DNA from: Oligosphaeraceae bacterium | GTDB taxonomy: Bacteria; Verrucomicrobiota; Lentisphaeria; Oligosphaerales; Oligosphaeraceae | Reading direction: 5' to 3' | DNA: 20,470 nucleotides | NCBI GenBank assembly: GCA_012515455.1 | Contig: JAAYYJ010000277.1 | Location: forward strand, 1-20,470 | Part shown: positions 8,901 to 15,139 of the stretch, piece after piece | Numbering within the stretch: position 1 is the first letter of the stretch | Layout of the letters: every line of letters starts with the position of its first letter | Translations under genes and position numbers: made by a program | Notes under the pieces: model-generated | Told to the model about the DNA's origin: nothing | Seen by the model: only the letters and a program-made list of their open reading frames with translations | Databases searched by the model: none

Positions 8901-9091
8901 TCGGCGCGCTCCAGCAGCTGCACTGCCGGGTTTTGGGATAATTCGGCGCTGAGCAGGTCCAGCAATTCCCGGGGTTCGCCCAGCAGCGCCAGCCGCAACG
9001 GTGCCGCGGACAGCGTCACTTCGGTCAGAAGGACTAATGCCGTGCTCAGGAGCAGCGGCCAGACCATGGTGGCTCTGGTGTTTGCCATCAT
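5918..9091 (-). CDS. Giant exported protein with two CsgG-like units and a propeller-like C-terminus (paralogue A)
   Basis: This 1057-residue protein has the same plan as the 1074-residue protein at the end of the operon. It has an N-terminal hydrophobic signal (VWPLLLSTALVLLTEVTLSA, residues 10-29), then two alpha/beta units bearing VQLLERAEIELVLQE (57-71) and IQLLEREHLGMVTDE (187-201). A helical middle runs to about 700, and a strand-rich, propeller-like C-terminal third follows. Both giants carry a similar stretch near the C-terminus (FVLDGEYLWCGG here, TVLDGKYVLCAP in the other), which supports common ancestry. The start is uncertain: two ATG codons at 9091 and 9088 directly follow a C10 tract and have no purine-rich ribosome site, while ATG at 9067 also leaves an intact signal peptide. 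The gene begins 11 bp after the stop of the putative anti-sigma gene. No catalytic motif is visible. Function unknown; envelope or surface location is inferred from the signal peptide. Confidence 0.88.
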   Translation of the reverse strand: MMANTRATMVWPLLLSTALVLLTEVTLSAAPLRLALLGEPRELLDLLSAELSQNPAVQLLERAEIELVLQEHRLAASNVEQLLRLFPHTDLLALFSQAWDGKSGRMLVINARNSHRLADWPWAGSAAANSAECARAIGLSLHKLQAEAPLCLAITQLRQVAIDIQQNKALSDWKTAFERQLLERPEIQLLEREHLGMVTDERSLTQQTFALTSSTRLLQLECETGENHTVVNLKLFCTDTGGQVLLRLQQSDILRQPAETLPQLVDKLVSGLLALPPVSPIAKRAEAEAETFYQSCLNSTLSREETLQKVQAAVALAPDHETYRHAEISASAFKVYQIGKPEGLQEARRLLALVRKFQADFPRTTLPYLPDPALRELSHLGSATLARLAASRVRSNSQQIQFLEQFIPDLEEFFAEIRPLIRQDLKRNPAYAWESADGLSARELHNYRQYLQQFYFSYHLYLDRDLWLQEYFADYQQLLQLMEQENLQRPYLHKKYFEGFLPYHKLIGDGDTTFQRFLAQDQTFLSFLENSTLPFGRTNALELRAVLELLQNTPYPGKFPAILRKFFTAMEEIWPDCFADYQAWQRILTSGCFPILCRKYYQQPENQALRCLDEFLARAPAADLLKLLADACQSNGDDQAIAALLPHAAQIQELNYRYLTEYKIANSLRDLSFVLWEAPYFATRAPGERFVFRLTAPQQELLAAINRPCGLQSGRFEDGLQHDAPLVCCHAVQDGEGVLLFLGQAGSYPLTPRAHLASISPNSQMKMLPYTVPFDNRAVWYGEDDRYDLYGLDCDQQYIVLCNHWETVVIERTSGQTWKFRHAVSPLNGLRLQDGRIYLLGANTFQSLDLRGENRKIHFNQQRLDKLNALDEGGQASNLTAIGGGRLLFKVTHKLPREVWGREEIWLYDATADSLRRLLELPPRQHYSLSAVQGQVLLLTVQKLRSSIQVLDPADGQLRVIATPPAKDEWRPAKHQLNGGDTNGPLAYPFVLDGEYLWCGGFYPAAINLATPETSPLLWLPTCKAVCKVGRRVFFLRHNYWFSVPSPDGTAAVLRQE

Positions 9092-9092
9092 C

Positions 9093-9102
9093 GGGGGGGG
9101 GG
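9093..9102. repeat. G10/C10 homopolymer tract at a translation start
   Basis: Ten consecutive G residues on the plus strand, C10 in the sense of the operon, plus one G, make up the whole 11 bp gap between the stop codon of the putative anti-sigma gene and the ATG of the 1057-residue protein. It replaces the expected ribosome binding site. Tracts of this kind can change length by slippage; whether this one does cannot be seen from one sequence. Confidence 0.9.
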
Positions 9103-9753
9103 CTACGATTCCCGGCGGCAGAAGTCCACTCGCAGGCGGGTGCCGTCGCTCAGGGCCAGGGTGGCGTTGCGTTGTTCTAGGGCCATGATTTCATCCAGGT
9201 GGATATTTCCCCGGCCGGCATTGCGCAGGTGCAGGGAAAGTTCCAGCACTGCGTTCTGGTTGTCGCTGTGGACCAGGAAGATTCTGCCGTTGATCCTCTC
9301 GTCCTCGAGGACGATGTAGTCATCACCGGCGGTGGCGAACTCCAGACGGGCCAGTTTTACTCCGCCGGAGGCGAGGATTTCTATGGTTACCAGGTAGTGG
9401 TTGGCCCGGTCTGCGTCCTGTCGTTCAAAGACCAGCAGGTCGTCATTTACGAACAGGAGCCCGGCGGCGGGACCGAAATGCCGCTCTGCGGCCGCGAGAC
9501 GTTCCGACGGGGCGGTGCAGTCGGACCTGCCGGCGGAGGCTGCCGATGGCCGCTCCTGGGTTCTCCAGGGCCAGGTCAGCAGAATCAGCAGAGCGGCGGC
9601 GGCGGCAACCCAGTACCGGCGCAGCAGCGTGCGTCGACGCTGGCGCAGCTGCCTGAAAGCAGCGATGAATTCCCGGGTCGGCTGGTATCCCGTCGCCGGC
9701 GGGGTTATCCTGGCGCGCGCCTCCAGCAGGGCATCAATTTTCGGGGTGGTCAT
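9103..9753 (-). CDS. Single-pass membrane protein, putative anti-sigma factor
   Basis: This 216-residue protein has a basic cytoplasmic N-terminus (residues 1-46, rich in Arg), one membrane segment (about YWVAAAAALLILLTWPW, 47-63) and an extracytoplasmic C-terminal domain rich in strands (about 90-216). The layout and position directly after an ECF sigma gene fit a membrane-bound anti-sigma factor that holds the sigma factor until an envelope signal releases it. The usual zinc-binding anti-sigma motif (H-x3-C-x2-C) is absent, and there are no cysteines at all in the cytoplasmic part. The assignment therefore rests on context and topology. The start at 9753 overlaps the sigma gene by 20 bases, with GAGG about nine bases upstream. 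A longer in-frame reading upstream is simply the sigma gene read in another frame. Translation of the two is probably coupled. Confidence 0.75.
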   Translation of the reverse strand: MTTPKIDALLEARARITPPATGYQPTREFIAAFRQLRQRRRTLLRRYWVAAAAALLILLTWPWRTQERPSAASAGRSDCTAPSERLAAAERHFGPAAGLLFVNDDLLVFERQDADRANHYLVTIEILASGGVKLARLEFATAGDDYIVLEDERINGRIFLVHSDNQNAVLELSLHLRNAGRGNIHLDEIMALEQRNATLALSDGTRLRVDFCRRES

Positions 9754-10237
9754 TTTGCAAAGCCTCGTGTAGTAATTCTTTGGCCTTGTGGATGCGCTGG
9801 TACAGTGTATTCGGGCTGCAGTCCAGCATTGCGGCGGCGGTGGTAGTGTCGTATCCCGCCAGGATAGCGATATGCACCGTCTGGCGGTAGAGTTCCGGCA
9901 GTTCAGCGATGGCCTGGTCGAGCCGCTGCAATTCCCATTCCCGGGAGGGTTCCGCTGCCGGCAGGTCAGTATTGGTGAATTCCACCAGCTGTTCCTGTTG
10001 TTGTCGGCGCAGCCGGTCATAGCTCTCGTTGATGACAATTCTGGCCACCCAGCTGGCCAGCTGGGCTTGGCCCCGGAAACTGTGTCGTTGCTGCCAGGCT
10101 TTCAGCAGTGCCGACTGTACTGCGTCGTCGACTTCGACCGGGTTGTTGAGAATGCGCCGGGACAGACTGCGGAACACGGGCAGATGCTCCAGGATCATAT
10201 TCTCGAAGCGGCATTCCTGGTTTTCCGGTGTCGACAT
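9734..10237 (-). CDS. ECF-type RNA polymerase sigma factor
   Basis: This 167-residue protein has the two-domain layout of group 4 (extracytoplasmic function) sigma factors. Sigma-2 spans about 15-80 and includes EVDDAVQSALLKAWQQ (35-50) and FRGQAQLASWVARIVIN (54-70), the latter matching the conserved F-x-G-x-x-x-x-x-W-L/V-x-x-I-x-x-N pattern. Sigma-4 spans about 104-158 with a helix-turn-helix (TTTAAAMLDCSPNTLYQRI, 131-149). Length is typical. It would direct RNA polymerase to a small regulon, most simply its own operon, and is probably controlled by the membrane protein encoded next. No strong ribosome site precedes the ATG. The 155 bp upstream (10238-10392) should hold the promoter, but I could not pick out a convincing sigma70 or ECF-type element there. 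Confidence 0.95.
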   Translation of the reverse strand: MSTPENQECRFENMILEHLPVFRSLSRRILNNPVEVDDAVQSALLKAWQQRHSFRGQAQLASWVARIVINESYDRLRRQQQEQLVEFTNTDLPAAEPSREWELQRLDQAIAELPELYRQTVHIAILAGYDTTTAAAMLDCSPNTLYQRIHKAKELLHEALQNDHPEN

Positions 10238-10392
10238 CAGGCACAGGCACTTTCACGATGATGCGTTTTGATGATATGACGGGAAAGAGGCCTATTTCTT
10301 AGCCGTGGCGGCGGGAACTGCTGATTTTGCCGCAGAACAGAATAAATACTGCTGCAATGGGCCGGGCCGGGCAAAAAATTGTAATCCGACCG

Positions 10393-11601
10393 TCATTCGG
10401 CCGCGTGCATGCGTCGGTTCAGACGTTCGGAAATCATCCCCACCAGCGGGATCAGCAGCAGGAACATCGCCGCCGCAGTCCAGAACACCAGCCGGGTGGA
10501 CCAGGCCCAGGCAATGATGCCGCCCAGGCAGGGGCCGATGGTCATGCCGGTCGATTTTGCGGTCTGCGCCAGTCCGAAGACCACTCCTTTCTTGCTGGGC
10601 AGAGTAACCCTGGAGAGCCAGGCCTGGAGGGTGGGGTCGAAGCTGGCCAGGAACAGCATCAGCAGGAAACGGGCCGGAATCAGCATCTGGTGACTGGTGG
10701 CCAGGCCCAGGAAGAGCATGCTGGCAGCTGCGCCCGCGGCGGCCAGGGTCATCATGCGCCGCGGCTGCAGGCGGTCAATCAGCAGACTGGCCAGGATGCC
10801 GGAGAGCAGCGCTCCGAGGCTGCCGCTGGCATTGATGATCCCCGACCAGATGGCCACGCCTTCCAGACCGCCATATAATTCCTGAATATAGATTGCCAGC
10901 AGCCCGCCGTCCATGCGCCGGGTGACACTCATCCACAGAATCAGGCCCAGCAGCAGTGTGCCCGGCCCCAGAGCCGCGAATTTCTCCCGCCAGGGCATAC
11001 GCTGCTGAGCTTTGCTGGGGGGCGGCGGGGGGGTGAATTTTTCTTTCACGAAGAGCCAGACCAACAGCCCGGTGGCGGCCAGGATGATGCCGGAGATCAG
11101 GAAGGTATTGGCGTAGCCGAATTGCTCAGCCATAAAGCCGCCGATGAACATTCCGAACATGTGCCCGGAGAACTGGGCTGAGCCCAAACTGCCCAGAGCG
11201 AGTCCCTGCCGCTGGGCCGGGGTATTGCAGGCCACCAGGGTGATGACTGCCGAGGCCACCCCGGAGAACATCCCCTGCATGGTCCGCAGGAAGACAAAGA
11301 CATAGACATTAGGTGCGAAGGCGGCGGCAAACAGGATGACCCCGGCCCCCCAGGTCGCCCGCAATACCATCGGTTTCCGGCCATGGCGGTCGGACAGCCA
11401 GCCCCACAAGGGTGATACCAGGGCCATGGTCAGGGGTGCTCCGGCAGTCACCACCGTGGTCCAGATTTTGACCATGCCGGGGTCAGTCACCCCCAGGGTC
11501 TGGATATAATACGGTGCGAAGGGCAGGGACAGCGAGAAGCCGATGGCAGCACAGAATTGGGACAGCCACAATATGATTAAATTAATGACCCAAGCTGGCA
11601 T
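10393..11601 (-). CDS. Major facilitator superfamily transporter (multidrug-efflux type)
   Basis: This 402-residue integral membrane protein has the length and hydrophobicity of a 12-helix MFS carrier. The signature loop between TM2 and TM3 is clear: GWLSDRHGRKPMVLRA, residues 67-82 (consensus G-x-x-x-D-R-x-G-R-K/R). The TM4-TM5 region (FLRTMQGMFSGVASAVITLV) resembles the drug/H+ antiporter group that includes MdtG and TetA-like proteins. A cytoplasmic loop of about 25 residues containing five prolines (KFTPPPPPSKAQQ) separates the two six-helix halves. The substrate cannot be told from sequence. The start at 11601 gives a natural N-terminus directly before TM1, but no strong ribosome site is visible. 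Gaps of 155 and 135 bp on either side suggest it is transcribed on its own, though read-through into the sigma operon is possible because no strong terminator was found. Confidence 0.92.
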   Translation of the reverse strand: MPAWVINLIILWLSQFCAAIGFSLSLPFAPYYIQTLGVTDPGMVKIWTTVVTAGAPLTMALVSPLWGWLSDRHGRKPMVLRATWGAGVILFAAAFAPNVYVFVFLRTMQGMFSGVASAVITLVACNTPAQRQGLALGSLGSAQFSGHMFGMFIGGFMAEQFGYANTFLISGIILAATGLLVWLFVKEKFTPPPPPSKAQQRMPWREKFAALGPGTLLLGLILWMSVTRRMDGGLLAIYIQELYGGLEGVAIWSGIINASGSLGALLSGILASLLIDRLQPRRMMTLAAAGAAASMLFLGLATSHQMLIPARFLLMLFLASFDPTLQAWLSRVTLPSKKGVVFGLAQTAKSTGMTIGPCLGGIIAWAWSTRLVFWTAAAMFLLLIPLVGMISERLNRRMHAAE

Positions 11602-11736
11602 GCAGAAGAACCACTTGACTGAATTGACCGGTGACTCGCAGAATGTCAGTAAATGTAATGCGTGAACCGGTTTTTTCTTGCTCCGCAGGGTGTTTTTGCT
11701 GCCAACTTGGCCCTGACGGGGGAATTTTTGTCCGCT

Positions 11737-12393
11737 TCAGGGTTGCTTGCCCCGGAGTTTCAGAATCAGCTGGCTGTTTTCCAGGCGCAGACTCTCAACC
11801 TGACTGAGGTCGACCCGGGAGCCCAGGCGCTGCACCAGCTGCTGCTGACCGATTTGGTTCAGCTGCTGCAGAAATCGGTCCGGGATGGGCTGGCCGTGGA
11901 CATTGCCAGACAGAAGTTTGATGGCCGGTGTGCCTTGGTCAACCTGCAGCGAGAACACGAAATCGCCATTCAAGTACCGGCCCTGGAAACCCGGGACCTC
12001 ATCCAGGGGCAGCGACATCCGGGTCAGCAGTTTATCGCCCTGGAGCTGCAGGGAGAGTTTTTGCTGCAGATTCTGAAATTCCGGCGCTTGCGACAGCACG
12101 GCGTTCAACTGCTGGCTGTCGAAGCTGAGTTGGGTTTTTTGGCCGCGTTCCAAGGCCTGCCGCGTATCCCGGTACAGCCTCTCGGCCTCGGCCCGGCGGA
12201 GGCCGTCGGCAGCGGGCGCAGCGATGGCCATGGGCTGTTCATCCGTCCATTGCCGGCGCTGCTGCTGAAAAAACAGCCAGCCCACGGCCGCGACCGTCAG
12301 GATCGCCAGCAGCAGCGTCAGGCAGCACCATTTGAGCCAGCGCCAGGGCGATTTCCGGGGTCGTGGGGGTGGGGGATTTGTGCTGTTGTTCAT
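11737..12393 (-). CDS. Membrane-anchored protein of unknown function, 218 residues
   Basis: No family is recognised. The protein has a short cytoplasmic tail rich in Pro and Lys/Arg (NPPPPRPRKSPWRWLK), one membrane helix (about 20-42) and an extracytoplasmic domain of about 170 residues. The outer domain starts with a helical, charged region (ADGLRRAEAERLYRDTRQAL), followed by alternating hydrophobic strands (QLNAVLSQAPEF, then KLLTRMSLPLDEV and FVFSLQVDQ). That pattern resembles a lipid-binding or BON/LolA-like sandwich, but this is only a guess. It is transcribed away from the carotenoid operon. The start at 12393 is the only one that places the arginine-rich tail before the membrane helix as expected. 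It may share its intergenic region with the carotenoid promoter. Confidence 0.8.
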   Translation of the reverse strand: MNNSTNPPPPRPRKSPWRWLKWCCLTLLLAILTVAAVGWLFFQQQRRQWTDEQPMAIAAPAADGLRRAEAERLYRDTRQALERGQKTQLSFDSQQLNAVLSQAPEFQNLQQKLSLQLQGDKLLTRMSLPLDEVPGFQGRYLNGDFVFSLQVDQGTPAIKLLSGNVHGQPIPDRFLQQLNQIGQQQLVQRLGSRVDLSQVESLRLENSQLILKLRGKQP

Positions 12394-12441
12394 ATTATCT
12401 GTCCAGGTGGGTTGTGGTTCGCAGGGCGGTCCTGCTCAGGA

Positions 12442-12469
12442 AATATAATGCCTGCCGGAAAATCCGCAA
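12442..12469 (-). promoter_or_regulatory. Possible sigma70-like promoter of the 218-residue protein gene
   Basis: On the minus strand, TATATT (12442-12447) lies 16 bases downstream of TTGCGG (12464-12469), giving a 5' leader of about 40 bases. The -10 is good (5 of 6) but the -35 matches only 3 of 6, so this is a weak call. Confidence 0.3.
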
Positions 12470-12575
12470 TGTGTGCGCGAGTTGCCGCGCCCGGCAGAGG
12501 TGCTGTTGCAGAGGCGATATTGCCTGCGTGGAGACGCATTTTTTGCCCTGTATCAGCCGAACTGCGGTCCGGGTC

Positions 12576-12604
12576 TTGATTTTTTCACTGCAAGGACTTA
12601 GAAT
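12576..12604 (+). promoter_or_regulatory. Sigma70-like promoter of the carotenoid operon
   Basis: TTGATT (12576-12581) and TAGAAT (12599-12604) are separated by exactly 17 bases. They match the TTGACA/TATAAT consensus at 4 and 5 of 6 positions. Transcription would start near 12611, leaving a leader of about 70 bases before the ATG at 12680. No repressor operator or riboswitch was recognised in the leader. Confidence 0.6.
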
Positions 12605-12679
12605 AACACTATGTCGTGTGCTGTGCATAAAATCCATTATCCGGATGGTGCTGATTATCAACCTGGGGGACAAGTAAAG

Positions 12680-14170
12680 ATGACACTGCAGAAAGCAAGG
12701 CGTGTGCTGATAGTCGGTGCCGGGCCGGGCGGCTTGACGGCCGCGATGATTCTGGGTAAAAGAGGCTGCGAAGTAGAGGTTTTTGAGAAACAGCCCCAAG
12801 TCGGCGGCCGCAATGCCAGGATTACCCTAGGTGATTTTCATTTCGACCTGGGACCGACCTTCCTGATGTTGAAGGAGGTTCTGGATAAGGTGTTTGCAGA
12901 AGCTGGAGCCGACAGTGGCAGCCTGCTGCAGTTCAAGCGCCTGGACCCGATGTACCGGCTGCAGTTTGCTGACAGCCGCCGGCTTGAACCCACTGCGGAC
13001 CAGGCGGCGATGCAGCAGGAAATCGCCCGCGTGTTTCCGGGCCGGGAGTCGACTTACCAGCGTTTCCTGGCTCGCGAGGGCAAGCGCTTCGCCCGGCTTT
13101 ATTCCTGCCTGGAACAGCCATGCCATACCCTTGGCAGTATGTTCTCGCTGCGGCTGCTCAAAGCCCTGCCACACCTGGCTCCGGGCAAATCGCTGTACGA
13201 TTTGCTGAGCGGGTACTTTACTGATCCGCAGCTGAGCCTCTCTTTCACTTTTCAGGCCAAATATCTGGGGATGTCACCCTGGGAATGCCCGGGGCTCTTC
13301 GCTATTATCCCGTATATTGAGCACCATTTCGGCATCTACCATGTCCTGGGCGGTCTGAATCGCATTTCCGGGCAAATGGCCGCGACCGCAGCCAGCAACG
13401 GCGTGCGGCTGCATCTGAATGCCCCGGTGCGCAGTCTGCTGCTGGATGGCCGCAGGGTGCGCGGGCTGATCCTGGAAGACGGCCGGGAAATTCATGGCGA
13501 CGAGGTGATTATCAATGCCGACTTCGCTCACGCGATGACAAATTTGGTGCCGCCCGGAGTGTTGCGGAAATATTCCCCCGAACAGCTGGCCAAAAAACGC
13601 TTCTCCTGCTCGACCTTTATGCTCTATCTCGGGGTGGATAAACTCTACCAGATTCCCCATCATACGATTGTGTTCGCCCGCGATTACCGTAAGAATGTCG
13701 AGGAGATTTTTAACGGCGGCAGTTTTTCCCAGGACTTCTCGTTCTATGTGCATAATCCCAGCATCACCGACGGCAGCCTGGCTCCCTCCGGGCAGTCTGC
13801 GGTTTACATCCTGGTGCCCAGCTCTAACTTGCGCGGCAGTGTGGACTGGCCGCACGAGGCGGTGGCTATCCGCGAACGGGTGCTGGATGCCCTGGAGAGC
13901 CGCGGCGGGATGCCGGACCTACGTCAACACATCGTGGCCGAGAAGATGCTCACCCCGCAGGACTGGCAGGATGAATACAGCGTCTATGCCGGAGCGACTT
14001 TTAACCTGGCGCATAACTTCTCCCAGATGCTGTATTTGCGCCCGCGCAACCGCTTTGAGGAACTCGAACATTGCTATCTGGTGGGCGGCGGGACTCATCC
14101 CGGCAGCGGCCTGCCTACCATCTATCAGTCAGGACTTATCGCCGCCAACCTTATCACGGCTCCAGACTGA
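12680..14170 (+). CDS. crtN: Carotenoid (dehydro)squalene/phytoene desaturase, CrtN/CrtI family
   Basis: This 496-residue FAD-dependent flavoprotein would introduce conjugated double bases into an isoprenoid backbone, forming the coloured polyene. The N-terminal dinucleotide-binding site is clear (VLIVGAGPGGLTAAMILGKR, residues 9-28, followed by VEVFEKQPQVGGR). The C-terminal carotene-desaturase signature is also present: GGGTHPGSGLP at 469-479. Length is typical for the family (about 490-510). The C30 (CrtN) rather than C40 (CrtI) assignment is inferred from the neighbours, a CrtP-like oxygenase and an aldehyde dehydrogenase; sequence alone does not separate the two securely. The start at 12680 is preferred because GGGGGA lies about ten bases upstream and the flavin motif follows nine residues in; an ATG 23 codons upstream adds unrelated residues and would leave almost no leader. 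It is the first gene of the operon, 12 bp before ispH. Confidence 0.88.
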   Translation: MTLQKARRVLIVGAGPGGLTAAMILGKRGCEVEVFEKQPQVGGRNARITLGDFHFDLGPTFLMLKEVLDKVFAEAGADSGSLLQFKRLDPMYRLQFADSRRLEPTADQAAMQQEIARVFPGRESTYQRFLAREGKRFARLYSCLEQPCHTLGSMFSLRLLKALPHLAPGKSLYDLLSGYFTDPQLSLSFTFQAKYLGMSPWECPGLFAIIPYIEHHFGIYHVLGGLNRISGQMAATAASNGVRLHLNAPVRSLLLDGRRVRGLILEDGREIHGDEVIINADFAHAMTNLVPPGVLRKYSPEQLAKKRFSCSTFMLYLGVDKLYQIPHHTIVFARDYRKNVEEIFNGGSFSQDFSFYVHNPSITDGSLAPSGQSAVYILVPSSNLRGSVDWPHEAVAIRERVLDALESRGGMPDLRQHIVAEKMLTPQDWQDEYSVYAGATFNLAHNFSQMLYLRPRNRFEELEHCYLVGGGTHPGSGLPTIYQSGLIAANLITAPD

Positions 14171-14182
14171 CGGAGGCGTAAT

Positions 14183-15139
14183 ATGCCCTTGAACCGTATT
14201 GTTGTGGTGGAGCCGAGCGGATTCTGTGCCGGTGTCAAGCGGGCCGTGGGGATGCTGGAGCAGGCTTTGTGCGAGCTGGCCCCGCCAATATACTGCTATC
14301 GCGAGCTGGTCCATAACCGTCAGGTCATAGAACAGTTTACCGCCCGCGGAGTCCGCTTCGTCAACTGCTTGGATGAAGTCCCGGAGGGCGCGAACCTGGT
14401 CTTCAGCGCCCACGGAGTGGCTCCGCAGATAGTGGAACAGGCCCGTGGGCGATGCTTGCGGGTCCTTGACGCCACCTGCCCGTTCGTAGCCAGGATCCAC
14501 AGCAAGGTCCGGCAGTTTGTGGCTGAAGGCCGCACGGTGTTCCTGGTCGGCCACCGCACCCATGACGAGGTCCGCGGGGTGGTCGGCGAGGCTCCCGGAG
14601 CGGTCATGGTCATTGAGAATCCAGCGGAGGCTGAAGCGGTGCAAGTTGCGCCGGGCACCGCACTGGCGGTGGTGACCCAGACGACTCTGAGCGTCGCGGA
14701 TACGGCCAAGACGATAGGGGTGCTGCATTCCCGCTTTCCCGCGTTGGCGACGTTGCCGCAGAGTGACATCTGCCTGGCGGTGCGGAACCGTCAGCTGGGG
14801 GTCAGCCGGTTGGCGGAGCAAGTACAGCGGATACTGGTGCTGGGAGCGCAGAACAGCTCGAATTCACAGCGGCTGGTCGAGGTGGCGGTTGCTGCCGGTG
14901 CTGATGCGACCCTGATCAGCACCCTGGATGATCTCGCTGATATCGATTGGCAGGGCGTGGACCAGGTCGGGATTACTGCCGGCGCCTCGACGCCGGAGTC
15001 ATTTATGCAGGCGGTGATAAACGCGCTGCGGCGGCTTAATGGCGCGGCGGTGACCCGTTTGCGGGTGGCGACGGAAGACTTGGCAGCAGCAGAGCCGTCT
15101 TTGGCGGAAGGGGACGATAATGGTCAGCAACGTAAGTAA
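14183..15139 (+). CDS. ispH: 4-hydroxy-3-methylbut-2-enyl diphosphate reductase IspH (LytB)
   Basis: This 318-residue iron-sulfur enzyme carries out the last step of the MEP pathway. It reduces HMBPP to isopentenyl and dimethylallyl diphosphate in the cytoplasm. All family hallmarks are present. The three cluster cysteines are C15 (GFCAGVKRA), C99 (DATCPFV) and C197 (SDICLAVRNRQ). Substrate-binding histidines are H44 (LVHNRQ), H77 (FSAHGV) and H127 with E129 (GHRTHDEV). T168 lies in VTQTTLSV and S225-S226-N227-S228 in SSNSQRL. It therefore looks fully active. A GGAGG site precedes the ATG. The last 20 bases overlap the next gene, so translation is likely coupled to the carotenoid enzymes. Its place inside a carotenoid operon suggests it supplies precursor for pigment. 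Whether it is the only ispH in the genome cannot be seen. Confidence 0.97.
   Translation: MPLNRIVVVEPSGFCAGVKRAVGMLEQALCELAPPIYCYRELVHNRQVIEQFTARGVRFVNCLDEVPEGANLVFSAHGVAPQIVEQARGRCLRVLDATCPFVARIHSKVRQFVAEGRTVFLVGHRTHDEVRGVVGEAPGAVMVIENPAEAEAVQVAPGTALAVVTQTTLSVADTAKTIGVLHSRFPALATLPQSDICLAVRNRQLGVSRLAEQVQRILVLGAQNSSNSQRLVEVAVAAGADATLISTLDDLADIDWQGVDQVGITAGASTPESFMQAVINALRRLNGAAVTRLRVATEDLAAAEPSLAEGDDNGQQRK

Noticed and set aside
10373..10402. Possible terminator of the MFS gene
   Set aside because: A five-pair stem with one wobble overlaps the stop codon, and the T6 run begins about ten bases after the stem. The geometry is too poor to call.
11629..11672. ACCGGT inverted pair followed by a T-run in the MFS upstream region
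   Set aside because: The six-base arms are far apart, and no plus-strand gene ends before it, so a terminator role is not supported.
11662..12579. Plus-strand open frame of 305 codons opposite the 218-residue gene
   Set aside because: The minus-strand frame has a clear tail-helix-domain topology; the plus-strand product has no coherent features.
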